Positions 51,059-60,547 of a DNA stretch of 64,000 bases are shown here, piece after piece. The notes below the pieces were generated by a model. It searched no databases, was not told the DNA's origin, and was given only the letters and a program-made list of their open reading frames with translations. Position numbers and translations under genes: made by a program. The first letter of the stretch is position 1. Each line of letters opens with the position of its first letter. The DNA is from Oceanospirillum sp048264105 (lineage in GTDB: Bacteria > Pseudomonadota > Gammaproteobacteria > Pseudomonadales > Halomonadaceae): positions 1 to 64,000 of the forward strand of contig JBLXDJ010000002.1 in NCBI GenBank assembly GCA_048264105.1. The letters are read 5' to 3'.

Positions 51059-51472
51059 GTGATTAAGTTACTGAAACATAGCCTGCTGGCGATTCTGATC
51101 GTATTTGGCGCGACGGCACAAAGCTGGGCTGAAGATGGAGCCGGTGGCTCTCCCATCGCCTACACCGAAGTGAAGCCTTCTTTTGTGCTGAACTATGGCG
51201 GCCCGGGCCGACTGAAATATCTGAAAGCGGATATCACTCTGGTCACCAGTTCGCCGCTGGCAGAACAAACGGTCAGCCATCATATGCCTCTGATCCGCAA
51301 TGAGCTGGTGTCTCTGTTGAGCCGTCAGACCGATGAAGCGGTGACAACACCGGTGGGTCAGGAGCAGATCCGTATGGAAGCGGCTCAGGCGGTGAAAGAC
51401 CTGATGCAGAAAGAGGTCGGTCATCCTGTCATTGATGATCTGCTGGTTCTGAACTTTATCTACCAGAAATAA
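51059..51472 (+). CDS. FliL-like protein with cleavable signal peptide
   Basis: 137 residues. The N-terminus is a signal peptide (about 1-24, AQSWA/ED), not the uncleaved membrane anchor of flagellar FliL. The rest follows the FliL periplasmic domain pattern: YLKADITLVTSSPLAEQTVSHH, PLIRNELVSLLSRQTDEAV, and the final VIDDLLVLNFIYQK. In FliL the domain surrounds the stator units; here it is outside any flagellar operon, so the role is open. GTG start with GGAG nine bases upstream. Followed by a strong terminator shared with gshA. Confidence 0.82.
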   Translation: MIKLLKHSLLAILIVFGATAQSWAEDGAGGSPIAYTEVKPSFVLNYGGPGRLKYLKADITLVTSSPLAEQTVSHHMPLIRNELVSLLSRQTDEAVTTPVGQEQIRMEAAQAVKDLMQKEVGHPVIDDLLVLNFIYQK

Positions 51473-51505
51473 GCAGACTGACAGACCTTATCAGTCTGAC
51501 CCAAT

Positions 51506-51542
51506 AAAAAGCCCGCTGATGTGATCATCAGCGGGCTTTTTC
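51506..51542. terminator. bidirectional intrinsic terminator
   Basis: GCCCGCTGAT/ATCAGCGGGC with a 6-base loop, A-run and six T, between the FliL-like gene and convergent gshA. Confidence 0.93.
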
Positions 51543-51578
51543 GTTTTTGCATTCCGGCTGTAAACCGGTTTACGACAA

Positions 51579-53168
51579 TCAGGCGTTCTGTCGGGCCATA
51601 TAGTCGTTCAGGAAGGTGTCGAAATCGACCTGGTCAGCTTCTTCCAGATCGGCCTGTTGACGAATAGAGCTTTCCGACAGCTGGCTGAACAGGGCTTCAC
51701 GGGCCTTGTTGATCGGCGCTGCACGCAGTTCTTCAGCCTGCTGGTTTGCCTGATGCTGGGCAAAGGCGGTAAAGCTGCCGGCTTTACGGATCGCATCCAG
51801 AACCCGTGCGGACGGAGTCAGTTCAGGCTGGTCGATCAGCGGACGGAAGGTATCCAGTGCCGCCTGATGAACCGCGTTATCGCTGTTGCTGTCCAGTAGC
51901 TCCGCAACCGGTTGCAGGCGATCAAACAGCTGATGACTCCACTCCTCACGGGAGATGGTGCCTTCCGGTGTTTGCAGCATAAGACCCGGCAGACGACCAC
52001 GATTGACGATGTCGCTGTGGTTTTCATCCAGCATTTCGCATTCGTCATCAGGGATCTGGGCGCTGTTCTCCAGCAGACAGAACAGCAGGAAGGTATCGAC
52101 AAAGCGCGCCTGAGTTTCTGTAATGCCCACCGCCTCAAACGGGTTCAGGTCGATGCAGCGCACCTCGATATATTCCACGCCACGCTCGGTCAGTGCTTCG
52201 GACGGACGTTCGCCGCTTTCGGTTACCCGCTTCGGCCGAATATCGCTGTAATATTCATTTTCAATCTGCAGGATGTTGCTGTTCAGCTGACGATACTGAT
52301 CATCAACCTTAATGCCCAGTTCTTCGTATGGGGCGTAAGGCGTTTTAATCGCGTGGGTCAGCGAACCAACGTAGTTTTCCAGCGAGTTAAAACAGATCTT
52401 AAGGCTGGACTGCACATTGTTCTGATAACCCAGACCGCTCATACGCAGCGAGGTTGCATAGGGCAGAAACAGGGTGTCGGCATCCAGCTCGTCAAGCTCA
52501 TGGGATTTACCCTCAATAAAGCTCTTATCCACCGCAGGCGATGCCCCGAACAGATAAAGCAGCAACCAGCTGTAGCGGCGGAAGTTCCGGATCAGGGCGA
52601 AGTACTGTTCGGAGATAAAGTCCTGCAGTACCTGAGGATCTTTCGCGTCGCGCTCCGGGTATTTCAGGTGCAGCAGTGCTGGCCACAGTTGCTCCGGCAG
52701 AGAGAAGTTGTAATGCAGGCCTGCAATGGACTGCATGATACGGCCATAGCGCCAGGAGAGGCCGTGGCGATAAACCGTCTTCATGGTGCCGGAGTTCGAG
52801 CTGCCATAGCGGGCGATCGGAATGCTTTCATTACCCTGCAGTTTGCATGGCATGCTGGCAGGCCAGATCACTTCATCGCCCAGGTGGCGATAGCTGAAGG
52901 CGTGCAGATCTTTAAGGAAATCCAGTGTTTCATTCAGTTTGCTGGATACCGGCGTGATAAATTCCAGTAACGCTTCTGAATAATCCGTCGTGATATAAGG
53001 GTGGGTCAGTGTTGAACCTAAAGCCTTCGGGTGATCGGTCTGAGCCAGATTGCTTGCAGGTGTGGTACGTAAACCTTCCTTTTCGAGTCCACGTTTGATC
53101 TGACTGAACAGACCACGCTGGGCAACTGGGCGTAAAAACTCGATACGATCTTTGATGGTTTTGGTCAA
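51579..53168 (-). CDS. gshA: glutamate-cysteine ligase (gamma-glutamylcysteine synthetase)
   Basis: 529 residues, the usual length for the gammaproteobacterial GshA. Family segments include LTHPYITTDYSEALLEFITP (glutamate and metal site), GLSWRYGRIMQSIAGLHYNFS and EVRCIDLNPFEAVGI. It joins glutamate and cysteine with ATP in the first step of glutathione synthesis in the cytoplasm. gshB is not here. It lies about 250 bp downstream of tex on the same strand, with a terminator hairpin between, so it has its own promoter. Confidence 0.95.
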   Translation of the reverse strand: MTKTIKDRIEFLRPVAQRGLFSQIKRGLEKEGLRTTPASNLAQTDHPKALGSTLTHPYITTDYSEALLEFITPVSSKLNETLDFLKDLHAFSYRHLGDEVIWPASMPCKLQGNESIPIARYGSSNSGTMKTVYRHGLSWRYGRIMQSIAGLHYNFSLPEQLWPALLHLKYPERDAKDPQVLQDFISEQYFALIRNFRRYSWLLLYLFGASPAVDKSFIEGKSHELDELDADTLFLPYATSLRMSGLGYQNNVQSSLKICFNSLENYVGSLTHAIKTPYAPYEELGIKVDDQYRQLNSNILQIENEYYSDIRPKRVTESGERPSEALTERGVEYIEVRCIDLNPFEAVGITETQARFVDTFLLFCLLENSAQIPDDECEMLDENHSDIVNRGRLPGLMLQTPEGTISREEWSHQLFDRLQPVAELLDSNSDNAVHQAALDTFRPLIDQPELTPSARVLDAIRKAGSFTAFAQHQANQQAEELRAAPINKAREALFSQLSESSIRQQADLEEADQVDFDTFLNDYMARQNA

Positions 53169-53290
53169 GGTGCTTCCCCTAATACCAACCGGACTCGCCG
53201 GCGCATATAGCGTTCAGTCGCTGAATATCACTCTGGTCTGAGCGTTCCATTGCAGCGGATTTGTCTGCATAAAACCGGCCTGCGCCAGTC

Positions 53291-53334
53291 GAAAAAAGCC
53301 TGATCTGGCAATATGGGGGCGCAGAATCAGGCTT
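53291..53334 (-). terminator. intrinsic terminator of tex
   Basis: AAGCCTGAT/ATCAGGCTT, a 9-bp stem with a 21-base loop, followed on the minus strand by T residues and CG. Confidence 0.7.
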
Positions 53335-53416
53335 CAAGTTGTGTCGTTAAAAAGTTGAGCGGCCAAATTAATCAGGCCGCAATTCTGACTGCTTTAGTCA
53401 GGATACATTAAGGGTT

Positions 53417-55759
53417 CTATTTTCGCTGTTTTTGCTGTGCCTGAGCAAGCAACATTCCTAATGTTCCCATACCACCATTTTGGTTGTTCTGGTCTTTATT
53501 ACCCTGACCGCGTTTATTCTGGTTGGCAGAAGAGTAGTTACGGCCACGGCCTTTGTCGTTACCGGCACCACTGCGGCTTTGCTGTGCTTCCGGCTCATCG
53601 TTCAGGCGCATGGAAAGAGCGATACGGCGACGCTGCTGATCGACATCGATCACCTTAACCTGCACGATATCACCGGCTTTCACTACGGTACGCGGATCTT
53701 CAACAAAGCTGTTGGAGAGGGCTGAGATATGCACCAGACCATCCTGATGTACGCCGACGTCCACAAAGGCACCAAAGTTCGTCACGTTGGTCACAGAGCC
53801 TTCCAGAATCATACCGGGCTTGAGGTCGCTGATCTCTTCCACGCCTTCCATAAACTCGGCGGCTTTAAACTCAGGGCGCGGGTCACGGCCGGGCTTGTCC
53901 AGCTCTTTCAGAATATCGGTCACCGTTGGCAGACCGAAGTTTTCATCGGTGTATTCGGATGGGTTTACCGCTTTCAGAAAGCCGGAATCACCGATCAGGC
54001 TATCCACTTTACGTGCGCTGTTTTCAGCGATCTTTTTCACCACCGGATAAGCTTCCGGGTGAACCGCAGAGGCATCCAGCGGGTTCTTGCCGTTCATAAT
54101 GCGCAGGAAGCCTGCACACTGTTCAAAGGCTTTCGGCCCAAGACGCGCCACTTTCTTCAGGTCGGTACGGCTGTTGAAGGTGCCGTTCTCATCACGATAG
54201 CTGATGATATTCTGAGCCAGCGTGGCATTCAGGCCGGATACCCGGTTCAGCAGAGCAACAGAAGCGGTGTTCACATCCACACCCACGGCGTTTACACAGT
54301 CTTCGACAACAGCTTCAAGGCTGCGGGCCAGCTGAGTCTGGGATACATCGTGCTGGTACTGCCCCACACCGATCGATTTCGGATCGATCTTCACCAGTTC
54401 TGCCAGCGGGTCCTGCAGACGGCGGGCGATGGATACCGCGCCACGGATGCTCACGTCCAGATCCGGGAACTCTTTCGCCGCCAGTTCAGAGGCCGAGTAA
54501 ACCGAGGCTCCCGCTTCACTGACCATAATTTTGCTGACTTTACGGTCTTTGATCAGTTTTACCAGATCTGCTGCCAGCTTGTCGGTTTCGCGGGAGGCGG
54601 TGCCGTTACCGATACTGATCAGGTCGACATTGTGTTTGCTGACCAGTGCCGCCAGAACCGCCATCGATTCACGCCACTGGTTCTTCGGTGCGTGCGGATA
54701 GATGGTCGTGTAATCCAGCAGCTTACCGGTGTGATCGACAACGGCGACTTTAACACCGGTACGCAGACCCGGGTCGAGACCTAAAGTGGCACGGGGACCG
54801 GCAGGGGCGGCCAGCAGCAGGTCTTTCAGGTTGCCGGCAAACACCTTGATCGCTTCTGCTTCAGCGGCTTCGCGCAGGCGGGTCATCAGTTCCGTTTCGA
54901 TGTGAGTCAGCAGTTTTACGCGCCAGGTCCAGCGCACCACCTCTTTCAGCCAGGTATCTGCGGCACGTCCCTGATCCTTGATACCGAAGTGGCGGGCGAT
55001 CATCTCCTCGCAGGGATGAATCTTCAGCTCTTCAGCTTCCGGCAGTACGATCGCCAGTTGCAGCGCGCCTTCGTTACGGCCACGGAACATGGCCAGTGCG
55101 CGGTGCGACGGGGTTTTACTGACCGCTTCATTGTGTTCAAAGTAATCGCTGAATTTCTCACCAGCCTGCTCCTGACCCGGAACCACACGGGATTGCAGCT
55201 CACCCTGCTGCCAGAGTTTGGTACGCAGCAGATCCAGCAGGCTGGCATCTTCACTGAAGCGTTCCATCAGGATCTGTTTGGCACCATCCAGTGCTGCTTT
55301 GGTATCGGCAATTCCGGCATCGGCGTTGATGTAGCCTTCGGCAGCAGTCTGAGGGTCGGTTTCCGGGTTGTTGAACAGCAGATCGGCCAGCGGCTCCAGA
55401 CCGGCTTCACGGGCGATCTGTGCCTTGGTGCGGCGCTTGGGCTTGTAGGGCAGGTAGAGATCTTCCAGACGGGTTTTGGTTTCTGCAGACAGAATGTCCG
55501 CTTTCAGCTCGTCGGTCAGTTTGCCCTGATCATCGATGCTCTTCAGAACGGTGCTGCGACGGTCTTCCAGCTCCCGAAGGTAGCGCAGGCGCTCTTCCAG
55601 ATTACGCAGCTGAGTGTCGTCCAGGCCGCCGGTGACCTCCTTACGATATCGCGCGATAAAGGGAACGGTTGAGCCTTCGTCCAAAAGGGCAACGGCAGCG
55701 CTTACCTGAGTCTGTTTGACGCTGAGTTCATCGGCAATACGTTGGGAGATCTGATCCAT
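53417..55759 (-). CDS. tex: Tex family RNA-binding transcription accessory protein
   Basis: 780 residues. Layout: N-terminal helical HhH-like region, a YqgF/RNase H-like domain (about 325-450, GLDPGLRTGVKVAVVD), tandem helix-hairpin-helix motifs (about 490-560, TASVALLNRVSGLNATLAQ) and an S1 RNA-binding domain (about 650-720, GMILEGSVTNVTNFGAFVDV). The Asn/Gln/Gly-rich C-terminal tail (about 725-780) is low complexity. Tex acts in transcription and toxin expression in Bordetella and Pseudomonas; the molecular role is poorly known. Monocistronic. Confidence 0.95.
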   Translation of the reverse strand: MDQISQRIADELSVKQTQVSAAVALLDEGSTVPFIARYRKEVTGGLDDTQLRNLEERLRYLRELEDRRSTVLKSIDDQGKLTDELKADILSAETKTRLEDLYLPYKPKRRTKAQIAREAGLEPLADLLFNNPETDPQTAAEGYINADAGIADTKAALDGAKQILMERFSEDASLLDLLRTKLWQQGELQSRVVPGQEQAGEKFSDYFEHNEAVSKTPSHRALAMFRGRNEGALQLAIVLPEAEELKIHPCEEMIARHFGIKDQGRAADTWLKEVVRWTWRVKLLTHIETELMTRLREAAEAEAIKVFAGNLKDLLLAAPAGPRATLGLDPGLRTGVKVAVVDHTGKLLDYTTIYPHAPKNQWRESMAVLAALVSKHNVDLISIGNGTASRETDKLAADLVKLIKDRKVSKIMVSEAGASVYSASELAAKEFPDLDVSIRGAVSIARRLQDPLAELVKIDPKSIGVGQYQHDVSQTQLARSLEAVVEDCVNAVGVDVNTASVALLNRVSGLNATLAQNIISYRDENGTFNSRTDLKKVARLGPKAFEQCAGFLRIMNGKNPLDASAVHPEAYPVVKKIAENSARKVDSLIGDSGFLKAVNPSEYTDENFGLPTVTDILKELDKPGRDPRPEFKAAEFMEGVEEISDLKPGMILEGSVTNVTNFGAFVDVGVHQDGLVHISALSNSFVEDPRTVVKAGDIVQVKVIDVDQQRRRIALSMRLNDEPEAQQSRSGAGNDKGRGRNYSSANQNKRGQGNKDQNNQNGGMGTLGMLLAQAQQKQRK

Positions 55760-55975
55760 GAAGGCAACTCTCTTTTCTGTCTTGAATTGGGGTATCGGCT
55801 CGAAGGCGGAGCCGCAAACCCTGATAAAAAATGAATGGGCTGAAGTTTATCCGCTAACGAATTGATAACGCTAAAAAATTAAGCTGTGATTTTATACAGT
55901 AAGGTGAGGTTTTGGGCAAAATTTTTCTGGCAAAGAATTGTTAGCCGTACTCAATTCCGCCTGCAGCTGTCAGAA

Positions 55976-56012
55976 ACAAAAAAGGCGAACACCTGAGTGT
56001 CCGCCTTTTTTC
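55976..56012. terminator. bidirectional intrinsic terminator
   Basis: AAAGGCGAACAC/GTGTCCGCCTTT (one mismatch) with A-run and T-run, in the 313-bp gap between pckA and tex; it ends pckA on the minus strand. The rest of the gap (55760-55975) is AT-rich and must hold the tex promoter. Confidence 0.85.
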
Positions 56013-56072
56013 AGCGTCCGATGACGGATTAAACAGCCGTTACCGGATCATGCAGCCGTATGACGACTGATC

Positions 56073-57629
56073 TTACAGCTGAGGACCTGCAGCGATAATC
56101 GCTTCGTCCACATCGTTGAACTTCTTGAAGTTTTCAACGAATTTAGCTGCCAGTTCTTTCGCCTGTGCATCGTAGTTTTCCGGGTTAGCCCAGGTGCCAC
56201 GAGGCTGCAGCAGGTTAGTGTCAACGCCTGGTACCTCTGCAGGTACAGCCAGGTTGATACCTTCCAGATGTACTGTTTCAACATCTTCCAGTGCACCGCT
56301 CTGAATCGCAGAGATGATGCCACGGGTCGTAGGGATGCTGAAGCGCTGACCTTCACCGTATGAACCGCCGGTCCAACCAGTGTTAACCAGGTACACTTTA
56401 GAGCCGAATTCTTCGATACGCTTGATCAGCAGCTCAGCGTACTCAGCTGCAGGGCGTGGGAAGAAAGGCGCGCCGAAGCAGGTAGAGAAGGTAGACTTGA
56501 TGCCACCACCGGAACCCATTTCGGTAGAACCAACCAGAGCGGTGTAACCGGACAGGAAGTGGTAAGCCGCTGCTTCTTTAGACAGAACAGAAACAGGAGG
56601 CAGTACACCGGTCAGGTCACAGGTCAGGAATACGATCGCTTTTGGCTCACCAGCGCGGTTTTCCAGAACACGTTTCTCGATGTGCTCCAGTGGGTAGGCA
56701 GCACGGGTGTTCTGAGTCAGGCTTACGTCGGTGTAATCCGGAGTGCGGTCGCCATCCAGAACAACGTTTTCCAGTACGGAACCGAACTTAATCGCGTCCC
56801 AGATTACCGGCTCGTTTTTCTGAGACAGGTCGATACATTTCGCGTAGCAGCCGCCTTCGATGTTGAATACAACGCCTTTGCCCCAGCCATGCTCGTCATC
56901 ACCGATCAGGTAACGCTCAGGATCTGCAGACAGAGTGGTCTTACCGGTACCGGACAGACCGAAGAACAGAGTTGTTTCGCCATCTTCGCCAACGTTTGCA
57001 GAGCAGTGCATCGGCAGAACGTCTTTCTCAGGCAGCAGGAAGTTCTGTACAGAGAACATCGCTTTTTTCATCTCACCGGCATACTGCATGCCAGCCAGAA
57101 GCACTTTGCGCTTAGCAAAGTTGATAATTACGGTACCGTCAGAGTTGGTGCCGTCACGCTCAGGTTCGCAAACGAACTGAGGCGCGTTAATGATCTGCCA
57201 CTCGCCCTTGTTTTTCGGGTTGAATTCGTCAGGACGAACAAACAGCGTGCGGCCAAACAGGTTGTGCCATGCTGTTTCAGTGGTAACACGAATCGGCAGG
57301 TAGTGCTCCGGATCAGCACCAACGTGCAGCTCGGAAACGAAGGTGTCTTTCTGAGTCAGATACTCTTCAACGCGATCCCACAGAGCATCAAACTTGGCAG
57401 CGTCAAACGGACGGTTAATTGCGCCCCATTCGATCAGGTCTGCAGTGCTGGGCTCTTCAACAATGAAGCGATCCATTGGAGAGCGGCCGGTGCGGTGGCC
57501 AGTAGAAACTACCAAAGCTCCGTTGCTGGCCAGTTCGCCTTCTTTACGTTGAACAGCCATTTGAACCAATTCAGCAGTGCTGAGGTTGGTGAACGTCATT
57601 ACAGAGCTATCGTCAATCGATGTCGTCAT
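56073..57629 (-). CDS. pckA: phosphoenolpyruvate carboxykinase (ATP)
   Basis: 518 residues. The kinase-2-type P-loop is GLSGTGKTT at 224-232, followed by LIGDDEHGWG, and the substrate site HRTGRSPMDRF near the start. It converts oxaloacetate and ATP to phosphoenolpyruvate in gluconeogenesis, which suits growth on dicarboxylates imported by the dctPQM system in this window. The order yrfG-hslR-hslO-pckA matches E. coli. An 18-bp-period palindromic array lies 45 bp upstream of its start. Confidence 0.97.
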   Translation of the reverse strand: MTTSIDDSSVMTFTNLSTAELVQMAVQRKEGELASNGALVVSTGHRTGRSPMDRFIVEEPSTADLIEWGAINRPFDAAKFDALWDRVEEYLTQKDTFVSELHVGADPEHYLPIRVTTETAWHNLFGRTLFVRPDEFNPKNKGEWQIINAPQFVCEPERDGTNSDGTVIINFAKRKVLLAGMQYAGEMKKAMFSVQNFLLPEKDVLPMHCSANVGEDGETTLFFGLSGTGKTTLSADPERYLIGDDEHGWGKGVVFNIEGGCYAKCIDLSQKNEPVIWDAIKFGSVLENVVLDGDRTPDYTDVSLTQNTRAAYPLEHIEKRVLENRAGEPKAIVFLTCDLTGVLPPVSVLSKEAAAYHFLSGYTALVGSTEMGSGGGIKSTFSTCFGAPFFPRPAAEYAELLIKRIEEFGSKVYLVNTGWTGGSYGEGQRFSIPTTRGIISAIQSGALEDVETVHLEGINLAVPAEVPGVDTNLLQPRGTWANPENYDAQAKELAAKFVENFKKFNDVDEAIIAAGPQL

Positions 57630-57673
57630 TTACTTGTGTCCTTCGGCTCCAGCCGATCAACTACTATCAAACC

Positions 57674-57732
57674 GGGCAAACTTACCAAAGAGGGTAAACT
57701 TACCAAAGCGGGCAAATTACCAAGCGGGTACT
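57674..57732. repeat. 18-bp-period palindromic array at the pckA promoter
   Basis: Units GGGCAAACTTACC (57674-57686), GGGTAAACTTACC (57692-57704), GGGCAAATTACC (57710-57721) and a partial GGGTACT (57726-57732) are separated by AAAG-type spacers, with an 18-bp period for the first three. Each unit is a near palindrome around GGTAA-AC-TTACC. It lies 45 to 100 bp before the pckA start and looks like a multi-site operator. The regulator is unknown. Confidence 0.7.
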
Positions 57733-58260
57733 AAAAAAACCGATTCTTTAAGGTGTCGTCTCCGGATATGAATCCAAAAACAGCTTGTCCTCAGAAGCGG
57801 TTTTTAGGCGCGTATTATGTCAAAAAAAGCAGGTCTGTGCGAAGCCCTAACAGGAAGAAAATCCTGAAAAACAGTTACAAAACAAAAATCTTGATGCAGT
57901 TGCACACAAATTTGCAGAGCTTTTTAGAGTGTTTCGCTGAAATTTCAGTGTTAAAGATGGTTTACGCTCTAAATGATAGAGGTTCTTACTAAGCCGAAGT
58001 TGGCGCAATTAAATTCACACTTGATGATAAAAAAATGGCTGCGGCCTCTTTTGAGGGGGAAATCAGACTCGTTTTTCCCGTGTTTTCCGGCCTGATTTGT
58101 CATTCTTGTAGTTTTACTACAAGAATTTTCTTTCGATATCTAATGAAAGTGCTCTGTTCGGATGGAGGAGGAGGCAGGTGCTTTTGTCGCATTGTGAAAT
58201 AAAGGATCGGAAAGGAGTGCGCAGAGGCTTTCTGCGCACATCCGATGGCATAGCGAGGGT
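57733..58260. other. 530-bp intergenic region with two strong hairpins
   Basis: AT-rich non-coding region between pckA and hslO. At 58102-58126 an 11-bp perfect stem (ATTCTTGTAGT, loop TTT) followed by TTTTCTTTC is a plus-strand terminator-like structure with no plus-strand gene upstream. At 58206-58246 a composite hairpin (GTGCGCAGA/TCTGCGCAC with outer ATCGGA/TCCGAT) lies 15 bases after the hslO stop and probably ends hslO. The possible 79-codon plus-strand frame at 57753 has no ribosome site and is not credible. Confidence 0.55.
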
Positions 58261-59133
58261 TTAATGAATGATCGGCGATGGTGCGTCGGGATCATCAAAC
58301 AGGTTTTCAACATCGGCCGCATTAAAGCTATAAAGGGTGTTGCAGAACTGGCACTGACTTTCAATTTTGCCCTGCTCTTTAATCACTTCGTTTAATTCCG
58401 CTTTACCTATGCTGACCAGTGCATTTTTGACCCGCTCTTCGGAGCAGGTACAGTTGAACTGCAGCGGGCTGCCTTCAAAGATGCGCACTTTTTCCTGATG
58501 GTAGAGGCGATGCAGCAGCTCTTCAAAAGGAAGCTCTGCAAGTTCTTCATTTTTCAGCGTCTCTGCCAGACTTACCGCATGTTCCCAGGCGTTCAGATCT
58601 TCATCGGTACGCTCGGAAGGCAGAGCCTGCAGCATAAAGCCGGAAGCAACATCGTCAGTGACGTTAAGCCACAGACGGCTTGGCAGCTGTTCAGACTGAT
58701 CAAAGTACTGTTCAAGACAATGAGCCAGAGTTTCACGTTCCAGTGAAACAATGCCCTGATAGCGCTTACCATTAGTCGGTTCGATGGTGATCACCAACTG
58801 ACCGTTACCCACCAGCTCTTTCAGTGTGTTGGCTTCGCCAACGTCACCTTCGCACCGGGCGATGGCTCGCAGATCGCCGCCCGGGTTTGATTCAGCCATT
58901 AACAGGCTGCAGGGACCGGCACCACGCGCCTGTAGTGACAGAATGCCATCAACTTTGACAATGGCTGTCAGTAAAGCGACGGCAGAGAGCATTTCACCCA
59001 GCTGTTTTTCAATGGCAGCCGGATAGTCGTGTTTGTCCAGCACCTGACGGAAGCTGTCTTTCAGACGAACGATCTCACCACGTACCGGTGAGTTTTCAAT
59101 GGTAAAGCGCTGAATAAAATCGAATTGGCTCAT
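58261..59133 (-). CDS. hslO: redox-regulated chaperone Hsp33
   Basis: 290 residues. The C-terminal zinc switch is present: Cys228 and Cys230 (CTC) and Cys261 and Cys264 (CQFC), which release zinc and form disulfides under oxidative stress to switch on holdase activity. The N-terminal domain carries the usual RFTIENSPVRGEIVRL start. Cytoplasmic. It follows hslR and yrfG on the same strand (122 bp gap) and precedes pckA. Confidence 0.96.
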   Translation of the reverse strand: MSQFDFIQRFTIENSPVRGEIVRLKDSFRQVLDKHDYPAAIEKQLGEMLSAVALLTAIVKVDGILSLQARGAGPCSLLMAESNPGGDLRAIARCEGDVGEANTLKELVGNGQLVITIEPTNGKRYQGIVSLERETLAHCLEQYFDQSEQLPSRLWLNVTDDVASGFMLQALPSERTDEDLNAWEHAVSLAETLKNEELAELPFEELLHRLYHQEKVRIFEGSPLQFNCTCSEERVKNALVSIGKAELNEVIKEQGKIESQCQFCNTLYSFNAADVENLFDDPDAPSPIIH

Positions 59134-59255
59134 AAAGTTCTTCTGTCGTTCTCGGTCATTGCATATCCGTCAGCAGTTGTCGGCTCACCGGATAATATTC
59201 ATTTAGATGATCCCGTTTGGCACGGGCATATAAAGAAGGGCAAACAGGCCTTCTA

Positions 59256-59657
59256 TTATAGTTCACTGTCGACCCGTTTAAAGCGGTGGATCATGCGGCG
59301 GTCTTTCTTATTGGGCCGGTGATCCGGTGCGCCCATCGCGCTCTTCAGTAGCTTGCGTTTCTCTGTCTCTTCTTCGCGCTTCTTAATGCTCTCGGCGGTT
59401 TCTTTATAGAGCAACGCCGCTTCAGGCGCGCCACGGCGCTGGTCGGACAGGGCGATAATCTCCACCCTTTTTTCATCCCAACCCTGAGGCAGAGTCAGCA
59501 TCGCGCCCACTTCGGCCATCTTGCTGCTTTTACAACGCTCGCCGTTGTAATGCACTTTGCCGCCTTCAATGGCTTTCTTGGCCAGTGCGCGTGTTTTGAA
59601 GAAGCGGGCTGCCCAGAGCCATTTGTCCAGACGTACTTTGGTTTCCGGGGTGCTCAT
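59256..59657 (-). CDS. hslR: ribosome-associated heat shock protein Hsp15
   Basis: 133 residues with an N-terminal S4 RNA-binding domain (VRLDKWLWAARFFKTRALAK..GGKVHYNGERCK, about 7-55) and a basic C-terminal tail (KRKLLKSAMGAPDHRPNKKDRRMIHRFKR). Hsp15 binds free 50S subunits carrying nascent chains on peptidyl-tRNA and helps recycle them. It lies between yrfG (55 bp upstream) and hslO, as in E. coli. Confidence 0.95.
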   Translation of the reverse strand: MSTPETKVRLDKWLWAARFFKTRALAKKAIEGGKVHYNGERCKSSKMAEVGAMLTLPQGWDEKRVEIIALSDQRRGAPEAALLYKETAESIKKREEETEKRKLLKSAMGAPDHRPNKKDRRMIHRFKRVDSEL

Positions 59658-59712
59658 CGATATACCTTTTCTATATATACGGTGTTCTTTCTGCTCACGG
59701 TCAAACCTGCAT

Positions 59713-60393
59713 TTACCGGCCGATAATGGCGGAGAATTCTCCGACTCCGGGGTAGCGGGTCAGGGTGCGCTCCGGTGAGCGCATATCCGGCTGCATAATG
59801 GTGTACAGATAGCGGATACCGAACTCCCGGGCAGAATCCAGTACCGTTTCATTATCATCAATTAACAGGGTGGTTGCGGGGTCGAAATCGACCTTCTCTT
59901 TCAGAGCCTGCCAGAAGGCGGGATCTTCTTTGGCGATCTGCAGTTCGGCAGAGCTGACAATCTTATCCACATACTGATCCAGCCCTGTGACCGGCAGCTT
60001 GATATCCAGACTGTGGTGGTCGGCATTGGTGGCCAGAATCACCTGAGCCTGATGGCTCTCCAGAAATTTGAGCAGTTCTAAGGCATCGCTGCGGAAGCCG
60101 ATCAGATGCTGGACTTCTTTTTTAAGCGCAACGATGTCGACCTGAAAGTGGTTGGCCCAGTAATCCAGGCTGTACCAGTTAAGGGTGCCCTGCTCTTTGG
60201 TGATCTCGGCAACCACATAATCATGGGCTGAGGCTTCATCCAGTTTGTGAAGCTGTGCATAGCGCTTTGGCAGATGCTGCAGCCAGAAATGGCTGTCAAA
60301 GTGCAGATCCAGCAAAGTGCCATCCATGTCCAGTAGCACCGTGTCGATCTCATGCCATGCCGGGGCAGTGGCAGACTGGGCGTGTGTTGTCAT
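59713..60393 (-). CDS. yrfG: HAD-family GMP/IMP nucleotidase YrfG
   Basis: 226 residues of the haloacid dehalogenase fold. Motif I is DMDGT with nucleophile Asp22 and Asp24, motif II is ATNADH, and the last motif is LLIDDNETVLDSARE. It matches E. coli YrfG, a purine-nucleotide 5'-phosphatase. It is the first gene of yrfG-hslR-hslO; the 640-bp region upstream of it also holds the dctP control elements. Confidence 0.92.
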   Translation of the reverse strand: MTTHAQSATAPAWHEIDTVLLDMDGTLLDLHFDSHFWLQHLPKRYAQLHKLDEASAHDYVVAEITKEQGTLNWYSLDYWANHFQVDIVALKKEVQHLIGFRSDALELLKFLESHQAQVILATNADHHSLDIKLPVTGLDQYVDKIVSSAELQIAKEDPAFWQALKEKVDFDPATTLLIDDNETVLDSAREFGIRYLYTIMQPDMRSPERTLTRYPGVGEFSAIIGR

Positions 60394-60547
60394 GGCGGGC
60401 CTTTTACAGGTGTAAGGTTAATGCTCCTTAGATGGGGCAGCACGGTCAGAATTCAAGGCACGGGATTGAAAGTTATGACGAAGATCTGTTCGGGAAGGGG
60501 GCTTATAAGGCGTTCCTTTATACCGCTCATATTATCTCTGGGGAACT

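Noticed and set aside
53291..53334. Riboswitch upstream of gshA
   Set aside because: The long hairpin is better explained as the tex terminator, since it follows the tex stop and a T-run lies on the minus strand.
57753..57992. 79-codon frame between pckA and hslO
   Set aside because: No ribosome site, AT-rich low-quality composition; treated as non-coding.
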